DNA from: JBNJFY01 sp051747265
GTDB lineage: Bacteria > Bacteroidota > Rhodothermia > Balneolales > Balneolaceae
NCBI GenBank assembly: GCA_051747265.1
Contig: JBNJFY010000001.1
Location: 434,001-498,000, forward strand
Length of the DNA: 64,000 bases
Reading direction: 5' to 3'
The notes beneath the pieces were generated by a model. It searched no databases. It saw only the letters and a program-made list of their open reading frames with translations, and was not told the DNA's origin. The translations under genes and the position numbers were made by a program. This document shows, piece after piece, positions 23,431 through 33,512 of the stretch (position 1 is its first letter; each line of letters starts with the position of its first letter).

Positions 23431-25613
23431 AAGACGATAAGCAGCGGACCAGAATTTTATCTCGCATGTTCTTGGTGTTGGGCTTGGTAGTACTCTTGCC
23501 AGCGGCCATTGCGTTCCAAATTCTTCGGGTTCAATTTGTGAAAGGCGATGAATTGCGTTCTCTCTGGAATGAACAGGCCATCGATTTTATCTCCGTTCCG
23601 GCTAAGCGCGGCAACATTTATGACAATACCGACCGCTTACTGGCCACCACCTCGGTAGCTTACAAAGTGGCCGTGGATCCCCATGCGCCCGGGTATGATG
23701 ATACGCTGGCCGATTCTCTGTGCCACATTCTGGATGATCATAGTTCTCAAAATTATCAGTATTTCAAGCGCAAAATTGATCTGGCGCCCCGAGGAGCCCG
23801 CTATATCGTGTTGGCACGCGGTTTGGGATCGCCAGTCTATCGGGCGCTCAATCGCCTGCCCTTACGCGGTCTCATTGTGGAGGAGCAGTATGAACGCCGT
23901 TACAACTACGGCTCACTGGCCGCCCACGCTCTGGGCTATGTCAATCACCAGATGGAAGGTATGATCGGCCTGGAGGCCAGTTATAATGACTATCTAAAGG
24001 GGAAAGACGGTCTTCAGCAAGTGCGCCGGGATCGCAAAAACCGCATTTACGCCTACGTTGGTGCGCCCAAAAAGAAACCCGTGCATGGGTACTCTTTGCA
24101 CACCACCATCGACGCGCAGATTCAAGCCATTACCGAAGAGGAATTAGCCAAAGGTGTACGCTGGGCGGGGGCCAATTACGGAACCGCCATTGTGATGAAT
24201 CCCAAAACGGGCTCCATCAAGGCGATGGCCAATTATCCCACCTATGATCCTAATCGTCCGGCCAGCAGTGAGTCGGAGAACCGGCGCAATTACGCCATTG
24301 CGGATATGATTGAACCCGGCTCTACGTTTAAGCTGGTAACCGCCATTGCGGCCCTGGAGCAGAACAAGGTATCTATGGAGGAGCAGTTTGAAACTCCGGA
24401 CAATGGCCGTCGAAAAATTTACGGGCAGTGGATGCGCGATCATGACCCGCTGGGTACATTGAATTTTGAAGAGGTGATTCAGAGATCTTCCAACATTGCC
24501 ACCTCGGAAATAGCCATGCGGTTGGAGCCGGAAACCTTCTATCAATACGCGCGCAATTTGGGTTTCGGCACACCAACCAATGTGGATCTACCCAACGAGG
24601 AGACCGGGTTTTTACGCAAACCATATAACTGGAGTCAGGTCACCTTACCCTGGATTTCCATCGGATATGAGGTACAGGTAACGCCCCTTCAGCTGGCGCA
24701 AGCCTACGCGGCCTTTGCCAACGGCGGTAAGTTGATGCGTCCTTATGTCGTAGAAAAAGTGACCGATTCCCAAGGCAATGTAATTCAGGAGCATCAGCCC
24801 ATGTTTGTTCGGGAAGTAGCTCAACAACAAACCTTAGAACGCCTATATCCCATCTTCGAAGGTGTGGTCTCCGATTCCGGAACCGCCGAATGGGCCCAAG
24901 TGGATGGATTGCCCATCGCTGGCAAAACGGGTACCGCTCAGAAATTGATTGAGGGACAGTATCAAGCGGCCTATAGGGCTTCTTTTGTGGGGTTTTATCC
25001 GGTGGAAGATCCGCAGTATGTGACATTAGTCATTTTGGACGAGCCTTCGATCAGTTATTACGGTGGTTTTACCGCCGGACCCATTTTCAAGGGTATTGCC
25101 AGTCGCATCGCCGGGCTGGATCCGGACATTCAAGACATTATGATGGATGGTCCTACCGATTCTCCCTGGGCCATCACCCCACAGTTTAATGGCCTCTCCA
25201 AAGATCAAGCCCAAGCACTATTGCAATCGGTCAAACAACCCACCGACTGGCAAGGCAAGGGGGAAGTGGTCATTGCACAACAACCAGCCCCCGGTGACAC
25301 ATTATCCCCGGAACAGCGAATTTCATTAACGCTGGGTACTGCTGATATGATTGCCCAGCAGGATACCGCCTCGCAGCGAGTGACCGTGCCCAACTTAGAT
25401 GGGCTAAATATCCGACAAGCCTTATGGCAACTGCAACAAGCCGGGTTAACTCCCAAAGTGATCGGATCGGGTACGGTGTACGCCCAGTATCCCAAAGCCG
25501 GGGCCAAAGTACGCCCCCAGCAAGCGATCACCATTCGTGGTCGAGCAAAGTCATTAGAAACCTTAGTCCAAAAGTCTAAACAGACCGATGGCATCGCTAA
25601 ATCGGAGGAATAA
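23427..25613 (+). CDS. ftsI: Septal peptidoglycan transpeptidase FtsI (PBP3) with PASTA domains
   Basis: Class B penicillin-binding protein that cross-links septal peptidoglycan. A membrane helix is at about 13-33; the dimerisation domain carries RGNIYDN near 61. The catalytic STFK is at 299-302, SSN at 354-356 and KTG at 500-502. After the transpeptidase there is an extension to residue 728 with two PASTA-like units (about 575-645 and 650-705, VTVPNLDGLNIRQALWQLQ being clear). PASTA tails are usual in Gram-positive PBP2x and in Bacteroidota FtsI, absent in proteobacteria. It acts with ftsW downstream. Confidence 0.95.
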   Translation: MKDDKQRTRILSRMFLVLGLVVLLPAAIAFQILRVQFVKGDELRSLWNEQAIDFISVPAKRGNIYDNTDRLLATTSVAYKVAVDPHAPGYDDTLADSLCHILDDHSSQNYQYFKRKIDLAPRGARYIVLARGLGSPVYRALNRLPLRGLIVEEQYERRYNYGSLAAHALGYVNHQMEGMIGLEASYNDYLKGKDGLQQVRRDRKNRIYAYVGAPKKKPVHGYSLHTTIDAQIQAITEEELAKGVRWAGANYGTAIVMNPKTGSIKAMANYPTYDPNRPASSESENRRNYAIADMIEPGSTFKLVTAIAALEQNKVSMEEQFETPDNGRRKIYGQWMRDHDPLGTLNFEEVIQRSSNIATSEIAMRLEPETFYQYARNLGFGTPTNVDLPNEETGFLRKPYNWSQVTLPWISIGYEVQVTPLQLAQAYAAFANGGKLMRPYVVEKVTDSQGNVIQEHQPMFVREVAQQQTLERLYPIFEGVVSDSGTAEWAQVDGLPIAGKTGTAQKLIEGQYQAAYRASFVGFYPVEDPQYVTLVILDEPSISYYGGFTAGPIFKGIASRIAGLDPDIQDIMMDGPTDSPWAITPQFNGLSKDQAQALLQSVKQPTDWQGKGEVVIAQQPAPGDTLSPEQRISLTLGTADMIAQQDTASQRVTVPNLDGLNIRQALWQLQQAGLTPKVIGSGTVYAQYPKAGAKVRPQQAITIRGRAKSLETLVQKSKQTDGIAKSEE

Positions 25614-25619
25614 CGTAAT

Positions 25620-27137
25620 TTGAAGCGACAAGAACTCATATCCCTATTGGAACCTCAGCAGACCTGGGGTACGCTACCTGAACAGGTGGATCGTGTGCAG
25701 CACGATTCGCGACTGATTCAGGCCGGGGATATCTATGTCGCTATGCGAGGCCGCACCCACGATGGGCACCAGTTTATTGATGCGGTACTGGATCAAGGAG
25801 CCGCGGTGATTGTGGCCGAGGGAGCTCCCACCGATGCACAACAAAAGAAATTATCCGAGCAACAAGGTTGGATCCAAGTAGCTTCTACGCGAGCTATCTT
25901 AGGTCCATTGGCGCAAGCACTGGCCGGATGGCCGTCACGTGAGTTAACGCTGATCGGGGTTACCGGTACCAACGGCAAAACCACCGTGGCCACGCTGATC
26001 TATCAAGCGCTGACTGAATTGAATATTACCGCTGGACTCCTGAGCACGGTGCGTAAATATATCGGCACGCAAACGGTGGATAGCAAACTGACCACCGCCG
26101 ATCCGGTGGAACTGGCTAGTGATTTTAAAGCCATGGTAGACGCCGGTTGCACCCACGCGGTGATGGAAGTTTCCTCACATGCTCTGGATCAACAGCGCGT
26201 AGCCGGATTGAATTTTGATATCGGCATTTTCACCAATTTAAGTCACGACCACCTGGATTATCATGGGACCATGGAGGCTTATTTAGAAGCCAAGGCCCGA
26301 TTATTCAGCCAGGTGGATCCGGAAGGCACAGCCATTGCTAATCTGGACGATGATGCGTCCGTACGTATGATTGCCGACTGCTCGGCCAAGGTGATCAGCT
26401 ATGGGCAGCAAGAAGGACTTTCCGCGGACTACCAGTTTATCATTACGCAAAATTCCGCCCAAGGCGTATCGCTAACCATCGATAATCAGCAGATAGCGAG
26501 TCCGCTCATTGGCGCATTCAACGCCTACAATCTAGCCGCCGCGTATCTCGCGCTGACCCAATGCGACATTCCGGCTGATCAGACCGCTAAAGCTCTGAGT
26601 AGGTGCGCCGGCCCCGAAGGACGTCTGGAACGCGTACACCCGGATTCAACCATTCCACTTCAACCGGGTGTTTTTGTGGATTACGCCCACACCCCGGACG
26701 CGCTACTCAATGTCTTGCGTACGCTGAGTGAAACGAAGTCTTCAGAACAAGAGCTACATGTAGTATTCGGCTGCGGTGGTGACCGCGATCGAACCAAGCG
26801 TCCACAAATGGCGATAATTGCCGAGGAGTACGCCGATACCATTTGGGTGACCTCCGATAATCCGCGCACCGAAGATCCGGATGCCATTATTGATGAAATA
26901 ATGACCGGCTTTACGGATCCGGGAAGCGACCGGATACACCGAATTACCCTGCGTGACAAAGCCATACAAGCAGCCATTAGCCAAGCCAGTGATCAGAGCA
27001 TCATTTTAATTGCCGGTAAAGGGCACGAGACTTACCAAGAGATCAATGGCGAACGCATCCATTTCGATGATCGTGAAGTGGCTCGTCAAGCGCTGAACAA
27101 ACGCACCCCTCATCAAACCAATGGGGAGGTGACCTGA
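25620..27137 (+). CDS. murE: UDP-MurNAc-tripeptide ligase MurE (meso-diaminopimelate type)
   Basis: Cytoplasmic ATP-dependent ligase adding the third stem-peptide residue. The start is TTG at 25620 (GGAGGA lies 11 bases upstream); no ATG gives a complete N-terminal domain. ATP loop GVTGTNGKTTVATL near residue 115, the carbamylated-lysine region near EAKARLFSQ (about 222-230), HPD-like PEGRLERV, and TSDNPRTEDPDAI near 415. The DNPR motif is the known signature for meso-diaminopimelate. The stop overlaps mraY (TGATG). murF, which normally follows, is missing from the cluster. Confidence 0.96.
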   Translation: MKRQELISLLEPQQTWGTLPEQVDRVQHDSRLIQAGDIYVAMRGRTHDGHQFIDAVLDQGAAVIVAEGAPTDAQQKKLSEQQGWIQVASTRAILGPLAQALAGWPSRELTLIGVTGTNGKTTVATLIYQALTELNITAGLLSTVRKYIGTQTVDSKLTTADPVELASDFKAMVDAGCTHAVMEVSSHALDQQRVAGLNFDIGIFTNLSHDHLDYHGTMEAYLEAKARLFSQVDPEGTAIANLDDDASVRMIADCSAKVISYGQQEGLSADYQFIITQNSAQGVSLTIDNQQIASPLIGAFNAYNLAAAYLALTQCDIPADQTAKALSRCAGPEGRLERVHPDSTIPLQPGVFVDYAHTPDALLNVLRTLSETKSSEQELHVVFGCGGDRDRTKRPQMAIIAEEYADTIWVTSDNPRTEDPDAIIDEIMTGFTDPGSDRIHRITLRDKAIQAAISQASDQSIILIAGKGHETYQEINGERIHFDDREVARQALNKRTPHQTNGEVT

Positions 27138-28273
27138 TGCTATATCTGCTACTCGATTGGTTAGAACAGAATTTCCAACCGCCCGGATTTGGCGCTTTTG
27201 CCTTTATTACCACCCGAAGTGCGTTTGCCGCGGCTACGGCCCTGCTAATTAGTATTATGGTGGGTAAGAAAATGATCAACATGCTGCACAAGTATCAGCT
27301 GAAAGAAGTAATCCGCGAGGATATCGGGCTGGACACCCACCTGGCCAAAGCCCATACCCCCACTATGGGTGGGTTGATTATCCTGATGGCTATTTTGGTT
27401 CCGGCTATTCTGTGGATCAAACCGGACAATGTGTACGGCTGGCTGGCCATTTTCGCAACCTTTAGCTTGGGCGTGGTCGGTTTCGTGGATGATTACATCA
27501 AAGTGATTAAGAAGAACAAAAAAGGCCTAATGGGTCGATTTAAGCTGGCCGGACAGATTGCCGTAGGCTTGATCGTAGGCGGCACACTCTATTTCTATCC
27601 CGAATTTTCCGATATCCACACGCTGAGCACAGTCCCCTTTATGAAGAATGTAAACATCGATTACGCCTGGTTCAGCGATCAATGGGGTTGGATAGTATAC
27701 ATTCCGGTGGTGATTTTCATCATTACGGCAGTGAGCAACGCGGTGAACCTAACCGATGGGCTGGATGGACTGGCCACGGGTATTTCCGCTATTTGCGGCA
27801 TGATCCTGGGCATTTTTGCCTACGTCTCCGGTCGCGTAGACTTCTCCAATTTCCTAGATATTCTGTATCTGCCTGGCGCCGGTGAATTGACGGTATTCAT
27901 GGCCTCGTTGGTAGGGGCCTGTTTGGGCTTTTTATGGTACAACACCCATCCCGCGCAAGTGTTTATGGGCGACACCGGATCCCTCGCTTTGGGCGGATCG
28001 CTGGGCGCCATCGCGGTGATGATTCACAAGGAATTACTACTCCCTATTGTATGTGGAGTCTTCTTTTTCGAGACCTTATCTGTCATTATTCAAACCACGT
28101 GGTTCCGATACACTCGCAAAAAGTATGGCGAAGGGCGGCGCGTCTTTTTGATGGCGCCCATTCACCATCACTTTGAGAAAAAAGGGTGGGCGGAACCGAA
28201 AATCGTCGTCCGGTTTTGGATCATTTCCATCTTGCTGGGCATTCTGAGTCTGTTAACCTTCAAATTGCGCTGA
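27137..28273 (+). CDS. mraY: Phospho-MurNAc-pentapeptide transferase MraY
   Basis: Integral membrane enzyme making lipid I from UDP-MurNAc-pentapeptide and undecaprenyl phosphate. About ten membrane helices. Catalytic DDYIKV near residue 116, NLTDGLDGLATG near 204, FMGDTGSLALGG near 275, and the cytoplasmic HHHFEKKGW near 337 are all present. The 378 residues are slightly longer than in E. coli. Its position between murE and murD fits a cluster that has lost murF. Confidence 0.98.
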   Translation: MLYLLLDWLEQNFQPPGFGAFAFITTRSAFAAATALLISIMVGKKMINMLHKYQLKEVIREDIGLDTHLAKAHTPTMGGLIILMAILVPAILWIKPDNVYGWLAIFATFSLGVVGFVDDYIKVIKKNKKGLMGRFKLAGQIAVGLIVGGTLYFYPEFSDIHTLSTVPFMKNVNIDYAWFSDQWGWIVYIPVVIFIITAVSNAVNLTDGLDGLATGISAICGMILGIFAYVSGRVDFSNFLDILYLPGAGELTVFMASLVGACLGFLWYNTHPAQVFMGDTGSLALGGSLGAIAVMIHKELLLPIVCGVFFFETLSVIIQTTWFRYTRKKYGEGRRVFLMAPIHHHFEKKGWAEPKIVVRFWIISILLGILSLLTFKLR

Positions 28274-28276
28274 TCG

Positions 28277-29644
28277 ATGCACAACGTTGCTGATCAACAT
28301 ATTGTGGTGATTGGCGGAGCCCGTAGCGGGGTTCCGGTGGCGGAGCTATTGCAACGCCACGGCGCATCGGTGTTGGTCACCGATTACGGAGCCATTGCAC
28401 CGGCCATGAAGGAACGGCTGGATGCCGCTGAGATTCCATTTGAGGAAAACGGTCACACCCCAAAAGCCCGACAGGGTGATTTTGCGGTGGTCAGTCCCGG
28501 CGTACCCACTTCGGCCCCCATTGTTCAGTATTATTTGAATACGGGCAAGAAGGTCTACTCCGAGATTGAAGTGGCCAGCTGGTTTAATTGTCGCCCCACC
28601 ATTGGTATTACGGGCAGTAACGGCAAAACCACGGTCACTCGTTGGCTGGATCATCTACTGGATACCGCAGACGCGGAACATGAGATAGCCGGCAACATCG
28701 GACGCGCTTTTTCGGAGATCGCCGATCAGAATGATGAGGATTGCGCGAACCCCGTGGTGTTGGAAATCAGCAGTTTCCAACTGGATCACATTGATGAATT
28801 TCATCCGACGGTGGGTGTACTTTTAAATATTACCCCCGACCATCTGGATCGATACGATAACTCGCTGGAACAGTATGCCGCGGCCAAATTTCGCCTGTTT
28901 GAACATCAAACCGACGAGGAATGGCTGGTGTACAATTACGACGATCCTATGATCAAGCAGCGAGTAGAACAATTGCAGCAAATGGACCCTCACCCACGCC
29001 TGCTGGCGTTTTCGAAAGAAGATTCCGGGTTAGATGGGGCATTTGTGCGCGATCATCAGATCATGTTTCGAATCAACAAGCACGAGGAGGTGCTTATGCC
29101 GGCAGATGAACTATCGCTACGCGGCAGTCACAATCTACACAACGGGCTGGCTACAGCCTTGGCTGCGCGCGCTACGGAAATCAAAAACGAGCATATACGC
29201 GAGAGCCTGAAATCATTCGAAGGCGTGGAACACCGGTTAGAACTGGTCCGCGTGCTGGATGGCGTCAGCTACATCAACGACAGCAAAGCCACCAATGTGA
29301 ATGCCGTCTGGTACGCACTGGATAGCATTCCCAAACCGATTGTGTTGATTTTAGGCGGACGCGACAAAGGCAACGATTACACCGAAATTCGTCCGCTGAT
29401 CCGCGAACGAGTGGAGGCCATCGTAGCCATTGGCGAAAGCAAGGATAAAATTAAAACCGAGCTGGAAAATTGTGTTCCGGCCCTGGTGGAAGCACAGAGT
29501 ATGGAAGAAGCGGTACGCCTGGCCAAACAACGGTCGGTTAAAGGCAGTACCGTGCTGCTGAGTCCGGCTTGTGCCTCCTTCGACATGTTCGAGAGCTATG
29601 AAGATCGCGGCAATGTGTTTAAACGCGCGGTCATTAACCTATAA
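28277..29644 (+). CDS. murD: UDP-MurNAc-L-alanine:D-glutamate ligase MurD
   Basis: Cytoplasmic ligase that adds D-glutamate. A Rossmann-like N-terminal domain (VVIGGARSGVPVAELL) is followed by the ATP loop GITGSNGKTTVTRWL near residue 112, EISSFQLD near 158, ITPDHLDRY near 180, EHRLELV near 317 and YINDSKATNVNA near 330. The 455 residues match. It is three bases after the mraY stop. Confidence 0.97.
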   Translation: MHNVADQHIVVIGGARSGVPVAELLQRHGASVLVTDYGAIAPAMKERLDAAEIPFEENGHTPKARQGDFAVVSPGVPTSAPIVQYYLNTGKKVYSEIEVASWFNCRPTIGITGSNGKTTVTRWLDHLLDTADAEHEIAGNIGRAFSEIADQNDEDCANPVVLEISSFQLDHIDEFHPTVGVLLNITPDHLDRYDNSLEQYAAAKFRLFEHQTDEEWLVYNYDDPMIKQRVEQLQQMDPHPRLLAFSKEDSGLDGAFVRDHQIMFRINKHEEVLMPADELSLRGSHNLHNGLATALAARATEIKNEHIRESLKSFEGVEHRLELVRVLDGVSYINDSKATNVNAVWYALDSIPKPIVLILGGRDKGNDYTEIRPLIRERVEAIVAIGESKDKIKTELENCVPALVEAQSMEEAVRLAKQRSVKGSTVLLSPACASFDMFESYEDRGNVFKRAVINL

Positions 29645-29659
29645 CTGATAAAACACTGA

Positions 29660-30859
29660 ATGCTATACACCACTCCACATAGCAATTCCGGCGCGGATTC
29701 CTACATACTCGGTCAATCGGCCGAGGATATGGATACCCCCAGCCAGGGGAGCGATCGCTATGTATTGATGGCTGTCATCGCGCTGATGATGTTCGGCGTA
29801 CTGGCGGTGTATTCATCCATTGCCTATTTCGCGGAAACCAAAGGCACCACCGCGGGCAGCCTGATCACCGGACACCTTTTTAAGATAGGTATTGCCTTTG
29901 TGGTGATGCTGCTGCTCTCCAAATTCGACTATCACAAACTGGCCAAATTCAGCCGATTGGGTGTGATTATCAGCTGGATCCTGCTAGTCGCCGTGCTCCT
30001 GTTTGGATCGGAAACCTTTGGCGCCAAACGTTCGCTTAATGTGGCTGGATTTTCATTCCAGCCATCGTCTTTGGCTTCCCTGGCACTATTGCTCCATGTT
30101 TCTGTGCTACTCTACGAGAAACAGGAATATATCAAAGACCTAAAACGCAGCTTTGTACCCATCCTCTTTTGGATCACCACCACCTGTGCCTTGATTGGTA
30201 TAGAGGATTTCAGTTCGGCTGGATTGCTGTTCAGTATCTGTCTGCTGCTCATGTTTATCGGGCGGGTTAGTATGTTGCACCTGGGTACTATTGTGATGAT
30301 CGGGATGCTGGGTGGCACTGCCCTGGTGATGAGTTCGCCCGAACGCCAAAGCCGGATCAATCACTATGTAGACCAAATTGTAGACATTAAAAGTAATGCT
30401 TTTGCGTTGGGTGAAGGCTATCAGGCTCAGCAGGCACAGATTGCCATCGCGCAAGGTCAAATTACCGGAGTAGGTATCGGGAAAAGTACGCAGCGTGATT
30501 TTCTGCCCGCTCCTTACAACGATTTCATCTTTGCCATTATCGCCGAGGAATACGGCTTAGTGGGATCCCTCGGGCTGATTCTCATTTACACCCTGATTTT
30601 GATTCGCGGGGTGGTATTTATCGCGCGTAAAGCACCCGACTCCCTGGGTATGTTGTTAGCCACCGCCTGTACACTGATGGTGGTCATGTATGGATTCGTA
30701 AATGCGGGTGTAGCTTCGGGCATCTTGCCGGTGACCGGACTGCCCATGCCCTTTGTGAGCTACGGTGGTACGAGCATGCTATTTTCCGGCGCGATGGTAG
30801 GTATTTTATTGAACGTATCGAAAAGCAAACGTCCAAAACGACTGGGAGTGTACTACTAG
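29660..30859 (+). CDS. ftsW: Septal peptidoglycan glycosyltransferase FtsW (SEDS family)
   Basis: Ten-helix SEDS polymerase that works with FtsI. A cytoplasmic tail of about 30 residues is followed by YVLMAVIALMMFGVLAVYSSIAYF. Family landmarks are present: KFDYHKLAKFS, GAKRSLNVAGFSFQPSSLA (catalytic-loop region), QAQQAQIAIAQGQITGVGIGKSTQ, YNDFIFAIIAEEYGLVGSL with the family Glu, and LPVTGLPMPFVSYGGTSML near the end. The 399 residues are normal. Confidence 0.97.
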   Translation: MLYTTPHSNSGADSYILGQSAEDMDTPSQGSDRYVLMAVIALMMFGVLAVYSSIAYFAETKGTTAGSLITGHLFKIGIAFVVMLLLSKFDYHKLAKFSRLGVIISWILLVAVLLFGSETFGAKRSLNVAGFSFQPSSLASLALLLHVSVLLYEKQEYIKDLKRSFVPILFWITTTCALIGIEDFSSAGLLFSICLLLMFIGRVSMLHLGTIVMIGMLGGTALVMSSPERQSRINHYVDQIVDIKSNAFALGEGYQAQQAQIAIAQGQITGVGIGKSTQRDFLPAPYNDFIFAIIAEEYGLVGSLGLILIYTLILIRGVVFIARKAPDSLGMLLATACTLMVVMYGFVNAGVASGILPVTGLPMPFVSYGGTSMLFSGAMVGILLNVSKSKRPKRLGVYY

Positions 30860-30864
30860 CAGTG

Positions 30865-32046
30865 ATGACCGCTAAGTCCACATATAACCAACCCATGGAA
30901 GCGGCTGTTCAGGCGACTTCCCAGGCTGCGACCGCTGCGGCGCCACGCATCATGCTGGCCGCGGGTGGCACCGGTGGACACGTATATCCGGCCATCGCCA
31001 TTGCTGATGCGATCAGAGTATTGCGCGAAGACGCAGTCATCCAATTTATTGGTACTAAGAAGCGGATGGAGTGGAAAGCGGTTCCCAAAGCGGGTTATGA
31101 AATCCGCAGTATTTGGATGGACGGCTTCCATCGCCGGTTCACGTTGAAGAATGTGCTCTTCCCCATCAAAACGGGAGTGAGCTTGATACAGAGTTTGGTT
31201 CATCTGATGCGGTTCAAACCGGATGCCGTGGTGGCCTGCGGCGGGTTCGCCTCTGCGCCTATCGGTTGGATGGCCGCCCAAAAAGGGATTCCGCTGTTCG
31301 TTCAAGAGCAAAACAGTTTCCCCGGAGCGACCAACCGGCTGTTGGCCAAACACGCGCGAAAAATATTTACAGCTTTCGAACAAGCTGATCAGTATCTGAA
31401 TGGAGCTACTACCGATGTGGCCGGAAACCCGACTCGGGCTTCTCTGCTGGATACGGATAAGCAAGATGCCCGAAACGCATTCGGATTTAACAATGAGCGG
31501 CCGGTGCTGTTGGTGCTGGGTGGTAGCGGCGGTGCCAAAACCATCAATGATGCCATGTTGGCTGCGGTGAAACACCTGCACCATGATTTGAAATTGAACA
31601 TCATCTGGCAATGCGGTCAGCGATATTTTGATGACGTACGCACCCGGATCAATTTAAATGAGTACCCGAATTTACGATTAGCGACTTTTATTGACGATAT
31701 GGCCGCCGCTTACGCCGTGGCTGATTTAGCGGTGAGTCGGGCTGGAGCCAGTTCCTGTTCGGAGCTAACCTTAACCGGCACGGCCAGCATCCTCATTCCA
31801 TCACCCAATGTAGCCGGTGACCATCAGCATAAAAATGCCCAGGCCATGGTGGAATCCGGCGCCGCAGAACTGTTGGAAGATGCCGCTGCAAAGGAAAATT
31901 TAGGGACTACCGTAGAACGCTTAATCACCGATGAGCAACAACTGACATTCATGCGCACCAAGGCCAAAGAGTTGGCCAAACCGGATGCGGCCACACACAT
32001 TGCGAAAGAAATTTTACGGTCGATCTCTGCGGATCGAGCCGCGTAA
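30865..32046 (+). CDS. murG: UDP-GlcNAc:lipid I N-acetylglucosaminyltransferase MurG
   Basis: Peripheral membrane GT-B enzyme that makes lipid II. The ATG at 30865 is chosen; a GTG codon directly before it (30862) is possible. A 25-residue Ala/Thr-rich extension comes before the glycine loop IMLAAGGTGGHVYPAIAIA. GGFASAPIG-type VVACGGFASAP, QEQNSFPGATNRLLAK, LVLGGSGGAKTIN and the C-terminal SRAGASSCSELT with ADHQHKNA-like GDHQHKNAQ follow. The extension is unusual and could be mis-started, but no internal ATG precedes the glycine loop closely except Met12. Confidence 0.97.
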   Translation: MTAKSTYNQPMEAAVQATSQAATAAAPRIMLAAGGTGGHVYPAIAIADAIRVLREDAVIQFIGTKKRMEWKAVPKAGYEIRSIWMDGFHRRFTLKNVLFPIKTGVSLIQSLVHLMRFKPDAVVACGGFASAPIGWMAAQKGIPLFVQEQNSFPGATNRLLAKHARKIFTAFEQADQYLNGATTDVAGNPTRASLLDTDKQDARNAFGFNNERPVLLVLGGSGGAKTINDAMLAAVKHLHHDLKLNIIWQCGQRYFDDVRTRINLNEYPNLRLATFIDDMAAAYAVADLAVSRAGASSCSELTLTGTASILIPSPNVAGDHQHKNAQAMVESGAAELLEDAAAKENLGTTVERLITDEQQLTFMRTKAKELAKPDAATHIAKEILRSISADRAA

Positions 32047-32058
32047 CCAACGAACACT

Positions 32059-33489
32059 ATGAGTAAGAAAATTCAAACACAACCCATATTCGGACGCACC
32101 AAACATATCCACATGGTGGGTATAGGCGGGATCGGTATGAGCGGTATGGCCGAAATTCTGTTGCAAAAGGGCTATGTGGTAACCGGTTCGGATCCCAAAG
32201 TAAGCGACACCACCAAACGACTGCAGGAATTGGGCGCCACTGTGTTTGAGGGTCATTCGCCCAAGCAGATTGAAGGCGCCGATGTGGTCGTATATACCAG
32301 CGCGGTAAAAGCCGAAGAGAATGTAGAAACCCGAGAGGCTATAAATCGCAAGATTCCGGTCATCAAACGCTCCGAGATGTTAGCCGAATTAATGCGTATG
32401 AAATACGGCATTGGCGTGGCCGGAACCCACGGCAAGACCACCACCACCTCTATCGCCGGACACGTGGTGAAATCGGGCATGTTTGATCCCACCATCATTG
32501 TGGGCGGTCGCGTACACAGTTTCGACAAAACCAACGCAGTGGTCGGATCCGGCGATATTATTATTGTGGAAGCCGATGAATTTGATCGCACCTTTTTGCG
32601 GTTGTCGCCCTCCATGGCGGTAATCACCAATATTGATGTCGAGCATTTAGATATCTACGACGACATTGAAGATATCAAAGATGCCTTCATCCAGTTTGCC
32701 AACAAGGTACCCTTTTACGGAGCCGTGGTAGTCTGCCTGGATGATCCCATGGTGCGCAGCATCATTCCGGACATCGAGCGTCGCATTATCACTTACGGCT
32801 TGACGCCACAGGCCGAAGTGCGAGGCACCGATCTGGAGCTGCACGATTTCCACAGCACGTTTACCGTTTGGCACGATCGCGAAGAGCTAGGCAAGATCAC
32901 CTTGAACTCGCCCGGCGAACACAATGTGCGCAACGCCTTGGCTTCGGTTGCCGTGGGTATTGAGTTAGATATCAGTTTCGAGAAGATCAAAGAAGGCATT
33001 GAAGCCTATAGCGGTGTGTTCCGACGGTTCCAGTTAAAAGCAGATGTGGATGAGGTATTGGTCATTGACGATTACGCGCACCATCCCACGGAAGTGCAGG
33101 CGACCCTGCAAGCCGCCCGTAAGGGTTGGACCAAGCGTCGTTTGGTGGCCGTGTTTCAGCCGCACTTGTATTCGCGCACACAGGAATTGCATGAAGAATT
33201 CGGTCTCTCCTTCTTTGATGCCGAAGTGCTGGTATTGACCGATGTATACCCAGCTCGGGAAAAGCCCATCGAAGGGGTTTCTGGCGAGTTGGTAGCCAAT
33301 ACCGCTAAAGAATACGGTCATCGCGAAGTCCACTATGTGCCCGACAAAAATGATATTCCTGAGCAATTAAGTGAGATTGTGGAACCCGGTGACATCGTGA
33401 TCACCATGGGGGCGGGCGATATCTATCGCTACGGCGAACTGTTTATTGAACGACTCAAAGAAGCCACCCAATCCGAATCAGAAGACTAA
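32059..33489 (+). CDS. murC: UDP-MurNAc:L-alanine ligase MurC
   Basis: First amino-acid ligase of the stem peptide. HMVGIGGIGMSGMAEIL at the N-terminus, ATP loop GVAGTHGKTTTTSIAG near residue 114, EADEFDRTFL near 173, NIDVEHLDIY near 192, the ATP/Mg site EHNVRNALA near 290, and YAHHPTEVQATL near 344. The 476 residues are normal. Thirteen bases separate it from murG. Confidence 0.98.
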   Translation: MSKKIQTQPIFGRTKHIHMVGIGGIGMSGMAEILLQKGYVVTGSDPKVSDTTKRLQELGATVFEGHSPKQIEGADVVVYTSAVKAEENVETREAINRKIPVIKRSEMLAELMRMKYGIGVAGTHGKTTTTSIAGHVVKSGMFDPTIIVGGRVHSFDKTNAVVGSGDIIIVEADEFDRTFLRLSPSMAVITNIDVEHLDIYDDIEDIKDAFIQFANKVPFYGAVVVCLDDPMVRSIIPDIERRIITYGLTPQAEVRGTDLELHDFHSTFTVWHDREELGKITLNSPGEHNVRNALASVAVGIELDISFEKIKEGIEAYSGVFRRFQLKADVDEVLVIDDYAHHPTEVQATLQAARKGWTKRRLVAVFQPHLYSRTQELHEEFGLSFFDAEVLVLTDVYPAREKPIEGVSGELVANTAKEYGHREVHYVPDKNDIPEQLSEIVEPGDIVITMGAGDIYRYGELFIERLKEATQSESED

Positions 33490-33512
33490 CTCAATTTTAG
33501 CTAATACGACTG